From assembly GCA_017962705.1 (NCBI GenBank), contig JAGCUV010000128.1:1-33339 (forward strand): DNA of 33,339 nt. Direction: 5' to 3'. The stretch comes from Bacteroidales bacterium. GTDB lineage: Bacteria > Bacteroidota > Bacteroidia > Bacteroidales > UBA932. The notes under the pieces were generated by a model. The model saw nothing but the letters and a program-made list of their open reading frames with translations. It made no database searches and was not told the DNA's origin. The position numbers and the translations under genes are program-made. This document shows, piece after piece, positions 6,599-14,168 of the stretch. Numbering within the stretch: position 1 is the first letter of the stretch; the number at the start of each line of letters is the position of its first letter.

Positions 6599-7699
6599 AT
6601 GATCATCTCACTTCACGAAATTACTATCCGCGACCTCTTCGCGGGCTATCTTGACTCCCAGGAAGAGGGCGTAGTAGCCTACGGTGGCAGACTGGATGTA
6701 CGGCCCAAATATCAGCGTGAGTTTGTCTATACGGGCAAACAGCGCGAGGAAGTCATCAACACCGTGCGTCACGGTTTCCCGCTCAACATCATGTACTGGG
6801 TAAAGAAGGAGGACGGGAACTTCGAGGTGCTGGACGGGCAGCAGCGGACCATTTCCATTTGCCAGTATCTTAACAATGATTTCTCCATTGGCGAGAAATA
6901 TTTCCATACCCTAACTGACGACCAGCAGGCGCAGATTCTGGACTACAAAATGATGGTCTACTTCTGCGAGGGAACGGACTCAGAGAAGCTGGACTGGTTC
7001 AAGATTGTGAATATTGCCGGGGAAAAACTGTCGGACCAAGAACTCCGTAATGCCGTTTATACCGGCGCCTGGCTGACAGATGCTAAGCGGCACTTCTCCA
7101 AGACGAACTGTGCCGGTATTGGCCTGGGCGATAAGTATGTACGGGTGGAGGTAAACCGTCAGGGCCTGCTGGAGTTGGTGCTCAAGTGGATTTCCGGTGG
7201 CAACATTGAGCAGTATATGGCCGACCGTCAGCACGACCCCAACTGCAATGAGTTGTGGCTTTACTACACCAGCGTCATCAACTGGGTGAAGACCATTTTC
7301 CCCATCTACCGGAAAGAGATGAAAGGTCTGCCTTGGGGCGAGATCTACAACGAATTTGGCAAAAAACCGCTCGACACCGCCGCCCTGGAAGCTAAAGTTG
7401 CAGCTTTGATGCAGGACCCCGAGGTGCAGAAGAAGTCCGGCATCTACCAGTATGTTTTAACGGGCAACGAAAAATACCTGAACCTGCGCGCCTTTGAAGA
7501 TGCCGTAAAACGTGAGGTCTATGAGCGCCAGGGCGGCATCTGTCCTCACTGCGTAGCTGAGCACCGGGAGAAAACGCATTGGGAGATTGACGAAATGGAG
7601 GCCGACCACATCACTCCCTGGGTGGAAGGCGGAAAGACCGTGGCAGAGAACTGCCAGCTGCTGTGCGTGGAGCATAATCGGCGGAAAAGTTGCAAATAA
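6599..7699 (+). CDS. DUF262-HNH endonuclease (GmrSD/restriction-like)
   Basis: 366 aa. The N-terminal DUF262 (ParB/Srx-like fold) has YQREFVY at residues 38-44 and the signature DGQQR at 79-83, linked in this family to nucleotide binding or hydrolysis. The C-terminal HNH nuclease has a zinc knuckle C315-x2-C318 with C356-x2-H359, catalytic H337 in EADHITPW, and N351 and N360 in the second half. Both halves look intact. DUF262 plus HNH is the layout of type IV GmrS/GmrD-like and other defence nucleases that cut foreign or modified DNA. The ATG is one base after the methyltransferase stop, so the two are probably co-translated. I infer a restriction-modification or anti-phage pair. Substrate and site are unknown. 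Confidence 0.85.
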   Translation: MIISLHEITIRDLFAGYLDSQEEGVVAYGGRLDVRPKYQREFVYTGKQREEVINTVRHGFPLNIMYWVKKEDGNFEVLDGQQRTISICQYLNNDFSIGEKYFHTLTDDQQAQILDYKMMVYFCEGTDSEKLDWFKIVNIAGEKLSDQELRNAVYTGAWLTDAKRHFSKTNCAGIGLGDKYVRVEVNRQGLLELVLKWISGGNIEQYMADRQHDPNCNELWLYYTSVINWVKTIFPIYRKEMKGLPWGEIYNEFGKKPLDTAALEAKVAALMQDPEVQKKSGIYQYVLTGNEKYLNLRAFEDAVKREVYERQGGICPHCVAEHREKTHWEIDEMEADHITPWVEGGKTVAENCQLLCVEHNRRKSCK

Positions 7700-7712
7700 C
7701 ACTTGCAAGTGT
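7699..7712. repeat. Perfect 14-bp palindrome after the nuclease gene
   Basis: ACACTTGCAAGTGT starts on the last base of the nuclease stop codon. It could be a protein-binding site or part of a stem. No T run follows. The rest of 7713-7842 shows no gene or good promoter. Confidence 0.4.
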
Positions 7713-7842
7713 CAAGAGAGTTAGCGATATTTGTGGCAATTACGGCATCTTACCGGGCATAGATACGGCCGTAACGATTATTTGCCATTCTTGAGGAAAC
7801 AAACAGGCGGATTCTTGGGAAGGGTGCCCAAAAACCGTTATT

Positions 7843-8778
7843 ATGAATCATTCAAGGAGGCGGATCGTCAGAGATGTCTTGCACCACTGTTATCAAAGGA
7901 CGGTGGGCCGTGTACTCATTTTTTATTGCGTCTGTGATTTTCTGGTGTTTTTTACCGTGTTGTCCGTTGTGGCATCCAAGCACAAAGTTCGTTTGCTTTC
8001 ACTGTGCCTGATGGCAGATCATCTTCATCTGTCCATCGTTGAAGAGGGAAAAGGAGAATTGACTGCTTTCGTCAGGGATTACAGTTCCCGATTCTCGCGG
8101 ATTCATAACCAAGTTTGTCATTGTTCCGGACCTTTATTTGAGCCGCAATTTGGCTGTGCTCCCAAAATAGGCGACAAGCATGCAAGGTCCAATCTGATTT
8201 ATGTGGGTAACAATGCTCCTGAACGCCGCCTATGTAAGACTGCGGAAGAGTATCGATGGAATTTTCTCGCTTATGCGGTCAGCAATCATCCATTTTCAGA
8301 CAAGTATGTGGCGCGGAAAGCCTCCTATGCGCTGAGCAATGCCAGGAAAGTCGTACTTTCGCGGTATGAAAGGGGGCTTCCTTTATCCTATCAATTGCTG
8401 AAAAATCTCTTTTCGCCGCTCTGCAGAAAGGAAAAAGACCAATTGGTCGATATTATTGTCAGCACATACAATATGTTGGACTATCCCTCAGCCCTTCGAT
8501 TTTTTGATGGCTATGACGCTATGCTGACCGCCATGCATACCAATACAGGAAGCGAATACGATATAAACGAGCTTTTTATCGGGAAGTCAGATTCATATTA
8601 CGCCAAAATGTCAGCGCTGGTCGTCGGAGAGTTGGGCTTTCATGATGTTCATGATGTGTTGGCTTTATCCGTCAACGAAAAATTTCTCATTTTCCAACGC
8701 CTGCTCAAGATGACGGATGCTTTCCCGGAACAAATTGCAGCTTTTTTGCGGATGCCTCTGCAGCGGGCAAAGCATTAG
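7843..8778 (+). CDS. REP-associated tyrosine (HUH, Y1) transposase, RAYT/IS200-like
   Basis: 311 aa. LCLMADHLHLSI contains the HUH motif H60-x-H62, which binds the metal. Y120 in NLIYVGNNAPERR lies 58 residues later, the spacing of the catalytic tyrosine in IS200/RAYT Y1 transposases, and the nearby AEEYRWN fits the usual E-x-Y-x-W-S-S region. The N-terminal HHCYQRT resembles the conserved YHVYQRT of Bacteroidota relatives. The C-terminal extension of about 160 residues is longer than in IS200 TnpA. The family cuts and joins single-stranded palindromes such as REPs, and a palindromic repeat copy lies 61 bases after the stop. ATG 7843 has no clear ribosome site. No disabling change is seen. 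Confidence 0.82.
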   Translation: MNHSRRRIVRDVLHHCYQRTVGRVLIFYCVCDFLVFFTVLSVVASKHKVRLLSLCLMADHLHLSIVEEGKGELTAFVRDYSSRFSRIHNQVCHCSGPLFEPQFGCAPKIGDKHARSNLIYVGNNAPERRLCKTAEEYRWNFLAYAVSNHPFSDKYVARKASYALSNARKVVLSRYERGLPLSYQLLKNLFSPLCRKEKDQLVDIIVSTYNMLDYPSALRFFDGYDAMLTAMHTNTGSEYDINELFIGKSDSYYAKMSALVVGELGFHDVHDVLALSVNEKFLIFQRLLKMTDAFPEQIAAFLRMPLQRAKH

Positions 8779-8839
8779 TCTGACATCTGGAGGATGGTTA
8801 CGATATCCTCTATCGCATAAAACTCTCAACGGGATGAAA

Positions 8840-8944
8840 AGTGTAATTCATTGACTATTATAAAGTTTTGAGAAATGCCCCATCTGGTTTAATGTGGGGA
8901 ATTTCTTGTAAATAACCGATAGTCAAGCAATTCTGCTTTACACT
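8840..8944. repeat. Palindromic intergenic repeat, copy B (next to RAYT)
   Basis: Outer arms AGTGTAA (8840-8846) and TTACACT (8938-8944), inner arms TTGACTAT (8851-8858) and ATAGTCAA (8919-8926), and a central GAAAT-CCCC/GGGG-ATTTC hairpin. Its right half matches copy A closely. Upstream bases 8779-8839 hold nothing recognisable. Confidence 0.8.
8872..8907 (+). terminator. Terminator-like hairpin in repeat copy B
   Basis: GAAAT (8872-8876) and CCCC (8878-8881) pair with GGGG (8896-8899) and ATTTC (8901-8905), with a G/A mismatch between the two blocks. It probably ends the RAYT transcript, though the T run is short. Confidence 0.5.
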
Positions 8945-8989
8945 ATATTTTCGCGCAACAAAATGTAGACAGCATCTAAAAATTTTTCT

Positions 8990-8997
8990 TAAATTTG
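8990..8997 (+). promoter_or_regulatory. -7 element for the Fe-S scaffold/GGGtGRT operon
   Basis: TAAATTTG matches TAnnTTTG, 64 bases before the ATG at 9062. The -33 region 20 bases upstream has no clear TTTG, so it is a partial promoter. Confidence 0.5.
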
Positions 8998-9061
8998 TGG
9001 GATTTTGGGGCGGAAGCCTTGAAGTCCCGCTTTTTTAAACTTATAACACTCTTTATAGATT

Positions 9062-9763
9062 ATGGTTTACTCAAATGAAGTGCAGCATATGTGCTGCGTA
9101 CAGAAAGGTCCCAATCACGGACCGGCTCCCATTGCCGAAGAGGGCAAATGGGTCAAAGCCAAAGAAATCGCCGACATCTCCGGCTTCACCCACGGTATCG
9201 GTTGGTGCGCCCCTCAGCAGGGTGCCTGCAAACTGAGCCTCAATGTCAAGGACGGTGTCATCGTCGAAGCCCTGGTCGAGACCATCGGCTGCTCCGGTAT
9301 GACCCACTCCGCAGCCATGGCTTCCGAGATTCTTCCCGGCAAGACCATCCTCGAAGCGCTCAACACCGACCTCGTGTGCGACGCCATCAACACGGCGATG
9401 CGCGAACTCTTCCTCCAGATTGTCTACGGACGCACCCAGTCCGCGTTCTCCGAAGGCGGCCTCGTCGTCGGCGCCGGCTTGGAAGACCTGGGCAAAGGCC
9501 TCCGCAGCCAGGTGGGTACCCTCTATGGCACCCTGGCCAAAGGTCCCCGTTACCTCGAACTCGCAGAAGGTTACATCAAGACCCTGGCGTTGGATGAGAA
9601 CGACGAGATTTGCGGTTATGAATTCGTCCACCTCGGCAAATTCATGGAGCAAGTCAAGAAAGGCGTGGATGCCAACGAGGCCCTCAAAGCCGTCACCGGT
9701 ACCTACGGTCGTTTCAGCAAAGAGGCAGGAGCCGTGAAATACATTGACCCCCGTAAAGAATAG
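9062..9763 (+). CDS. Iron-sulfur cluster assembly scaffold-like protein (NifU-N related), partner of GGGtGRT
   Basis: 233 aa. Cysteines occur as CC near residue 11, in GWCAPQQGAC and in ETIGCSGMTHSAAMASEIL. The last stretch resembles the NifU/IscU segment around a cluster-ligand cysteine followed by an A/S-rich helix and a PGKTI turn. NifU/IscU proteins build Fe-S clusters and hand them to apoproteins. This protein is longer and divergent, so I infer Fe-S binding but not a proven scaffold role. The gene sits 12 bases upstream of the GGGtGRT gene, a pairing I know from Bacteroidales and Clostridia genomes. Codon use is strongly biased to C-ending codons, consistent with high expression. Confidence 0.72.
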   Translation: MVYSNEVQHMCCVQKGPNHGPAPIAEEGKWVKAKEIADISGFTHGIGWCAPQQGACKLSLNVKDGVIVEALVETIGCSGMTHSAAMASEILPGKTILEALNTDLVCDAINTAMRELFLQIVYGRTQSAFSEGGLVVGAGLEDLGKGLRSQVGTLYGTLAKGPRYLELAEGYIKTLALDENDEICGYEFVHLGKFMEQVKKGVDANEALKAVTGTYGRFSKEAGAVKYIDPRKE

Positions 9764-9775
9764 GAGACTCAAGTT

Positions 9776-10777
9776 ATGATTAGAGAAGTCAAATTCGAAA
9801 GCCAGGACCGTCGCATCAAGCAGATCCTCGCCGCCCTCAATGCCAATGGCATCGCTTCCATCGAAGAAGCCAACGAAATTTGCGAAAAATACGGACTTGA
9901 CCCCTACAAGACTTGCGAAGAGACGCAGCCCATCTGCTTCGAAAACGCCAAGTGGGCCTATGTGGTCGGTTCCGCCATCGCCATCAAGAAAGGAGTGAAG
10001 AGCGCCGCCGAGGCCATCGGTATCGGTCTGCAGTCCTTCTGCATCCCGGGTTCCGTCGCCGACGACCGCAAGGTCGGTTTGGGCCACGGCAACCTTGCCG
10101 CGATGTTGCTCCGCGAAGAGACCAAATGCTTCGCCTTCCTCGCCGGTCACGAGTCTTTCGCCGCCGCCGAAGGTGCCATCAAGATTGCCGCCAAGGCGGA
10201 CAAGGTGCGTAAAGAACCCCTCCGTTGCATCCTCAACGGTCTGGGTAAAGACGCCGCCCAAATCATCAGCCGCATCAACGGTTTCACCTATGTGCAGACC
10301 CAGTTCGACTATTTCACCGGCGAATTGAAAGTCGTCCGTGAGATTGCCTACTCCAACGGTCCCCGCGCCAAGGTCAAATGCTACGGTGCCGACGATGTCC
10401 GCGAAGGTGTCGCCATCATGTGGAAAGAAGGCGTAGATGTGTCCATCACCGGTAACTCCACCAACCCGACCCGTTTCCAGCACCCCGTTGCCGGTACGTA
10501 CAAGAAGGAGCGTGTCCTCGCGGGCAAGCCTTACTTCTCCGTCGCTTCCGGTGGTGGTACAGGCCGTACCCTGCATCCCGACAATATGGCCGCCGGTCCT
10601 GCCTCCTACGGTATCACCGATACGATGGGCCGTATGCACTCCGACGCCCAGTTCGCCGGCTCTTCCTCCGTTCCCGCGCACGTAGAAATGATGGGATTCC
10701 TCGGCATCGGCAACAACCCGATGGTCGGTTGCACCGTCGCCTGCGCCGTGGACGTTGCCACCGCTCTGGCCAAATAG
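9776..10777 (+). CDS. GGGtGRT protein, function unknown
   Basis: 333 aa. The naming motif SGGGTGRTLHPDNM is present in the C-terminal third. Cysteines lie in EICEKYG, KTCEET, PICF and TVACAVD. No signal peptide or membrane segment is seen, so it is cytosolic. The family is named only for its motif, and I know of no assigned biochemical role. The adjoining Fe-S scaffold-like gene and the conserved cysteines suggest an Fe-S or redox enzyme, which is inference. Strong codon bias like its partner argues for abundant expression. A strong terminator at 10865 closes the operon. Confidence 0.85.
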   Translation: MIREVKFESQDRRIKQILAALNANGIASIEEANEICEKYGLDPYKTCEETQPICFENAKWAYVVGSAIAIKKGVKSAAEAIGIGLQSFCIPGSVADDRKVGLGHGNLAAMLLREETKCFAFLAGHESFAAAEGAIKIAAKADKVRKEPLRCILNGLGKDAAQIISRINGFTYVQTQFDYFTGELKVVREIAYSNGPRAKVKCYGADDVREGVAIMWKEGVDVSITGNSTNPTRFQHPVAGTYKKERVLAGKPYFSVASGGGTGRTLHPDNMAAGPASYGITDTMGRMHSDAQFAGSSSVPAHVEMMGFLGIGNNPMVGCTVACAVDVATALAK

Positions 10778-10817
10778 GTCGGTTTCCGGGCTGAAAAAAT
10801 TGCAAATTCACAAAAAG

Positions 10818-10845
10818 GTAAAGATTTAGAAAAATTTTTCTTTAC
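10818..10845 (+). other. A/T-rich inverted repeat before the operon terminator
   Basis: GTAAAGA (10818-10824) pairs with TCTTTAC (10839-10845), followed by TTTTTG. It may be a first, weaker terminator hairpin. Confidence 0.4.
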
Positions 10846-10864
10846 TTTTTGACTTTCATCAAAA

Positions 10865-10895
10865 GAGCACCCTATCTTCGGGGTGTTCTTTTTTT
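10865..10895 (+). terminator. Terminator of the GGGtGRT operon
   Basis: GAGCACCC (10865-10872) pairs with GGGTGTTC (10881-10888), one G-U, followed by seven T. It lies only 22 bases before the next start codon. Confidence 0.88.
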
Positions 10896-10917
10896 GTATA
10901 ATTAAATGTGTATGCGT

Positions 10918-11376
10918 ATGAAACAACTGTGTTTTCTGTGTTTGCTTTTGACGGCCCTTTCCTGTGACTGGCTGCAAGACGGGGAACGGGCCGCGGCGCC
11001 CGGCAGCGAGGCCGAAGCCGTCTTTGACACCACCGGCTCCTGTACCATCACCCAAGCCCGCCTGAGGGTGGGAGAGAAGAAGGTCTGCGTGCGCGGCTAC
11101 ATCGTGGGCGGCGACCTGACCCAGAGCGCGACCGGCATCCGTCTGGAAGCCCCTTTCAGCGTGGCGACCCATCTGGCCCTGGCCGATTCGCTCGGCATCC
11201 CCGGCAAGGAGGCGTGCCTGTCGGTGCAACTTCCGGCGGGGGCGGTGCGCGAAGCCCTCAATCTGCCGGACCACCCCGAACATCTCGGCCGGAAGGTCTG
11301 GTTGAAAGGGGAGGTCGTCAGTGCCTATTTCGGCTTGACGGGCCTGAAAAATGTGACGGATTTCTGCTGGGAATAA
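10918..11376 (+). CDS. Small lipoprotein with OB-fold-like domain (DUF6359-like)
   Basis: 152 aa from the ATG at 10918. In-frame ATGs at 10906 and 10912 are possible, but MKQLCFLCLLLTALSC from 10918 is a compact lipoprotein signal with the lipid cysteine at residue 16. The rest (KVCVRGYIVGGDL, then LADS, LSVQLPAG, LGRKVWLKGEVVSAYFG) is a short beta-rich domain that I recognise as like DUF6359/OB-fold modules found in Bacteroidota surface proteins. It probably sits on the outer membrane facing the periplasm or surface. The function is unknown. It starts directly behind a strong terminator, so it needs its own promoter, which I do not see clearly. Confidence 0.7.
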   Translation: MKQLCFLCLLLTALSCDWLQDGERAAAPGSEAEAVFDTTGSCTITQARLRVGEKKVCVRGYIVGGDLTQSATGIRLEAPFSVATHLALADSLGIPGKEACLSVQLPAGAVREALNLPDHPEHLGRKVWLKGEVVSAYFGLTGLKNVTDFCWE

Positions 11377-11445
11377 GCCGTTTTTCTGCCAAATTGTCAG
11401 TGTGGCGGGAGGTTTTGGCCTCTGGCATAAGTTTCGTTATTCCTG

Positions 11446-11473
11446 TTTCGTCCGGTCAGAGTGACGGACGGAA
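11446..11473 (+). promoter_or_regulatory. Inverted repeat/hairpin in the dnaK leader
   Basis: TTTCGTCCG (11446-11454) pairs with CGGACGGAA (11465-11473) over 9 bp around a 10-base loop, 34 bases before the dnaK ATG. A weak -7-like TAAGTTTC lies at 11428-11435, so the repeat would be at the start of the message. The layout resembles a CIRCE-type operator, but the sequence does not. Confidence 0.45.
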
Positions 11474-11507
11474 AGAATAAAACGAAACAAATAAAATTAA
11501 GAATATT

Positions 11508-13460
11508 ATGGGAAAAATTATTGGAATTGACCTCGGTACCACCAACTCCTGCGTGGCAGTGATGGAAGGTAACCAGCCTACCGTTATCATCAACAACGAA
11601 GGCGAAAGAACGACCCCTTCCGTGGTCGCGTTCACGGACGGCGGCGAAAGAAAAATCGGCAACCCGGCCAAGCGTCAGGCAATCACCAACCCGAAGAAGA
11701 CCATCTTCTCCATCAAGCGGTTCATGGGTGAGACCTACGACCAGGTGGGTCAGGAAATCGCCCGTATGCCCTATGCGGTCGTGCGCGGCGACAACAACAC
11801 TCCACGGGTGGATGTTGACGGACGTCTGTATTCTCCCCAGGAAATCTCCGCTATGATTCTTCAGAAGATGAAAAAAACGGCCGAAGATTATCTGCGCAGC
11901 GAAGTGACCGAAGCGGTCATCACGGTGCCCGCTTACTTCTCCGACTCCCAGCGTAAGGCCACCGAAGAGGCCGGCCGTATCGCGGGCCTGAATGTCCGCC
12001 GTATCATCAACGAGCCGACGGCTGCAGCCCTGGCTTACGGTCTGGACAAGAAGAACAGCAATATGAAAGTGGCGGTCTATGACCTCGGCGGCGGTACCTT
12101 CGATATCAGTATCATGGAGCTTGGCGACGGTGTGTTCGAGGTGCTCTCCACCAACGGTGATACCCACCTCGGTGGTGACGATTTCGACCAGGTCATTATC
12201 GACTGGCTGGCGAAGGAATTCGCTTCCGAGAACGGCGGTATCGACCTGAAAAAAGACCCGATGGCCCTCCAGCGTCTGAAAGAGGCGGCCGAGAAAGCCA
12301 AGATTGAGCTGTCCAACCAGACTTCTACGGAAATCAACCTGCCTTACATCATGCCGGTGGACGGCATGCCGAAGCACTTGATGAAGACGCTGACCCGTGC
12401 CAAATTCGAGATGCTGGCCGACAACCTGATCCAGCGGACGGCCGAACCTTGCCGCAAGGCCCTTGCGGATGCCGGTCTGAGCGCTTCCGATATCAATGAG
12501 GTTATCCTCGTAGGTGGTTCGACCCGTATTCCTGCCATTCAGGAGAAGGTCAAACAAATCTTCGGCAAAGAGCCCAACAAGAGCGTCAACCCCGACGAAG
12601 TGGTCGCCATCGGCGCCTCCATCCAGGGCGGTGTACTCGCGGGCGATGTCAAGGATGTCCTGCTGCTCGACGTGACTCCCTTGTCACTGGGTATCGAGAC
12701 CCTGGGCGGCGTGATGACCAAGCTCATCGAAAGCAACACCACCATCCCGGCCAAGAAGAGCCAGGTGTTCTCTACGGCGGCCGACAACCAGCCTTCCGTT
12801 GAAATCCGCGTGCTGCAGGGCGAGCGTCCGATGGCCAAGGACAACAAACTCATCGGTGAGTTCCACCTCGACGGCATTGCGCCCGCTCCCCGTGGCATTC
12901 CTCAGATTGAGGTGACCTTCGATATCGACGCCAACGGTATCCTGAATGTGTCCGCTACTGACAAGGCGACCGGCAAGGCCCAGAACATCCGTATCGAGGC
13001 GTCCTCCGGTCTGTCCGATGCCGAGATCCAGCGGATGCGGGATGAAGCCAAGGCCAACGAGGAGGCCGACAAGGCGGAGAAGGAGCGCATCGACAAGATC
13101 AACGGCGGTGATGCGATGGTCTTCCAGACCGAGAAGAACCTCAAGGAGTATGGCGACAAGATTCCTGATGAGAAGAAGGCGGCCATCGAGAGCGCTTGCG
13201 CCGAGCTGAAGAAGGCGGTCGAGGCCAAAGATGTTGCCGGTATCGACAAGTACAATGCCGAACTGGAAGCGGCCTGGCACGCAGCCTCCGAGGATATGGC
13301 CAAAGCCGCGCAGGGCGGTGCCCAGGGAGGCCCTCAGGGCGGCCCCGAAGGCGGCAATCCGTTCGGAGGACAGAATCCTTTCGGTGGCCAGGGCGGTCCG
13401 TTCGGCGGTAACGGCGGCGGAAATCCCAACGGCGGCAACGACGCTCCCGACGAGCAATAA
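11508..13460 (+). CDS. dnaK: Molecular chaperone DnaK (Hsp70)
   Basis: 650 aa. The actin-like ATPase starts [16 protein letters not shown], with [26 protein letters not shown] and [11 protein letters not shown] following. The substrate-binding half has the [14 protein letters not shown] linker region and the usual beta-sandwich. ATP-driven binding of unfolded proteins in the cytosol is established for the family. The C-terminus is odd: after the lid comes a tail of about 45 residues made of Gly, Gln, Asn and Pro ([14 protein letters not shown] and similar), ending NDAPDEQ, without the acidic EEVD/FEEV-like ending common in bacterial DnaK. The start is set by the DnaK N-terminus. grpE and dnaJ are not adjacent. 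Repeat copy C gives the terminator. Confidence 0.98.
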   Translation: MGKIIGIDLGTTNSCVAVMEGNQPTVIINNEGERTTPSVVAFTDGGERKIGNPAKRQAITNPKKTIFSIKRFMGETYDQVGQEIARMPYAVVRGDNNTPRVDVDGRLYSPQEISAMILQKMKKTAEDYLRSEVTEAVITVPAYFSDSQRKATEEAGRIAGLNVRRIINEPTAAALAYGLDKKNSNMKVAVYDLGGGTFDISIMELGDGVFEVLSTNGDTHLGGDDFDQVIIDWLAKEFASENGGIDLKKDPMALQRLKEAAEKAKIELSNQTSTEINLPYIMPVDGMPKHLMKTLTRAKFEMLADNLIQRTAEPCRKALADAGLSASDINEVILVGGSTRIPAIQEKVKQIFGKEPNKSVNPDEVVAIGASIQGGVLAGDVKDVLLLDVTPLSLGIETLGGVMTKLIESNTTIPAKKSQVFSTAADNQPSVEIRVLQGERPMAKDNKLIGEFHLDGIAPAPRGIPQIEVTFDIDANGILNVSATDKATGKAQNIRIEASSGLSDAEIQRMRDEAKANEEADKAEKERIDKINGGDAMVFQTEKNLKEYGDKIPDEKKAAIESACAELKKAVEAKDVAGIDKYNAELEAAWHAASEDMAKAAQGGAQGGPQGGPEGGNPFGGQNPFGGQGGPFGGNGGGNPNGGNDAPDEQ

Positions 13461-13504
13461 GCCGGCCTGCCGCCAGCCGTACGGTGACGGTGGAATCTAC
13501 AACG

Positions 13505-13614
13505 GTGTAAAGTGTAACCGCTTGATTACACGCTATTTATAAGAAATGCCCCCTCGCAAACCAGAGGGGGCATTTTGTGTATTAATTTGAATATCAGTTA
13601 TTTATACTTTACGC
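13505..13614. repeat. Palindromic intergenic repeat, copy C (inverted relative to A and B)
   Basis: Ends GTGTAAAGT (13505-13513) and ACTTTACGC (13606-13614) pair with one G-U. The left half (GTAACCGCTTGA, TTTATAAGAAATG) matches the reverse complement of the right half of copy A. It lies between the convergent dnaK and lipoprotein genes. Confidence 0.78.
13544..13576. terminator. Bidirectional terminator between dnaK and the lipoprotein gene
   Basis: AAATGCCCCCTC (13544-13555) pairs perfectly with GAGGGGGCATTT (13564-13575). A T run follows on both strands, so it can end dnaK (plus) and the TonB-receptor operon (minus). Confidence 0.9.
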
Positions 13615-13635
13615 CGCAAACGGCCAACAATGAAC

Positions 13636-14163
13636 TTATTCCACCCGGAAGGTTCCTTTGAATTGCAAGTTCTCCAATAAGTTGCCTTGGAAGGAGGTGG
13701 TGACATTCGCCGGTTTCTCCGGGTTGGTCCCGACAAAGGCAATGGAGGACAGGTTGCAGACCTTTTTCGTACCATCCTTCGGATCCGGTTCGACTGCGCC
13801 GTTGACGGTAGTTACTTTGTAGGCCTCATAAGCGGTTTCTTGTCCACGCACAATCGCAATCGGAGTAATGGCGTTTTCCGTATCGTTCCAGTTGAAGTTG
13901 AGGTTTTCCCCTTGCCGGGTGACAGGAACGTCGGGGATGCGCAAGGTGATCAGTAACGGCATCTGCTCGGAGAAGCGGATGTCTTTGAGCGTGATGCTCG
14001 CCTTTGCGTTGTCTTGCGACAAGGTGATGTCCACCACGACATTTTCAATTTCAAAACCTTGCTTCCGGCTGTCGTCCGAAGCCGGGGTCTCCTGTTTGTT
14101 GCAGGCGGTAAATCCTGCGACAAGTGCGGCCAGAGCCGCGAAAATCAAAAATTTCTGTTTCAT
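13636..14163 (-). CDS. Small lipoprotein, function unknown
   Basis: 175 aa. MKQKFLIFAALAALVAGFTAC is a lipoprotein signal peptide with the lipid cysteine at residue 21, followed by a short polar linker (NKQETPASDDS). The remainder alternates polar and hydrophobic residues (VVVDITLSQD, ASITLKDIRF, FQGNLLENLQFKGTFRV), which looks like a beta-sandwich or calycin-like barrel. I do not recognise a named family with certainty. It starts five bases after the stop of the TonB-dependent receptor and is surely co-transcribed, so it may assist ligand capture at the outer membrane. No promoter of its own is visible. Confidence 0.72.
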   Translation of the reverse strand: MKQKFLIFAALAALVAGFTACNKQETPASDDSRKQGFEIENVVVDITLSQDNAKASITLKDIRFSEQMPLLITLRIPDVPVTRQGENLNFNWNDTENAITPIAIVRGQETAYEAYKVTTVNGAVEPDPKDGTKKVCNLSSIAFVGTNPEKPANVTTSFQGNLLENLQFKGTFRVE

Positions 14164-14168
14164 AACGT

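Noticed and set aside
7731..7937. Short plus-strand frame overlapping the start of the RAYT gene
   Set aside because: No family features, and it overlaps the better supported RAYT frame.
9071..10681. Long minus-strand open frame (536 codons) opposite the Fe-S/GGGtGRT genes
   Set aside because: A shadow of two strongly biased, GC-rich real genes. Gly- and Asp-rich translation with no family features.
11446..11473. True CIRCE/HrcA operator before dnaK
   Set aside because: The layout is similar, but the sequence does not match TTAGCACTC-N9-GAGTGCTAA.
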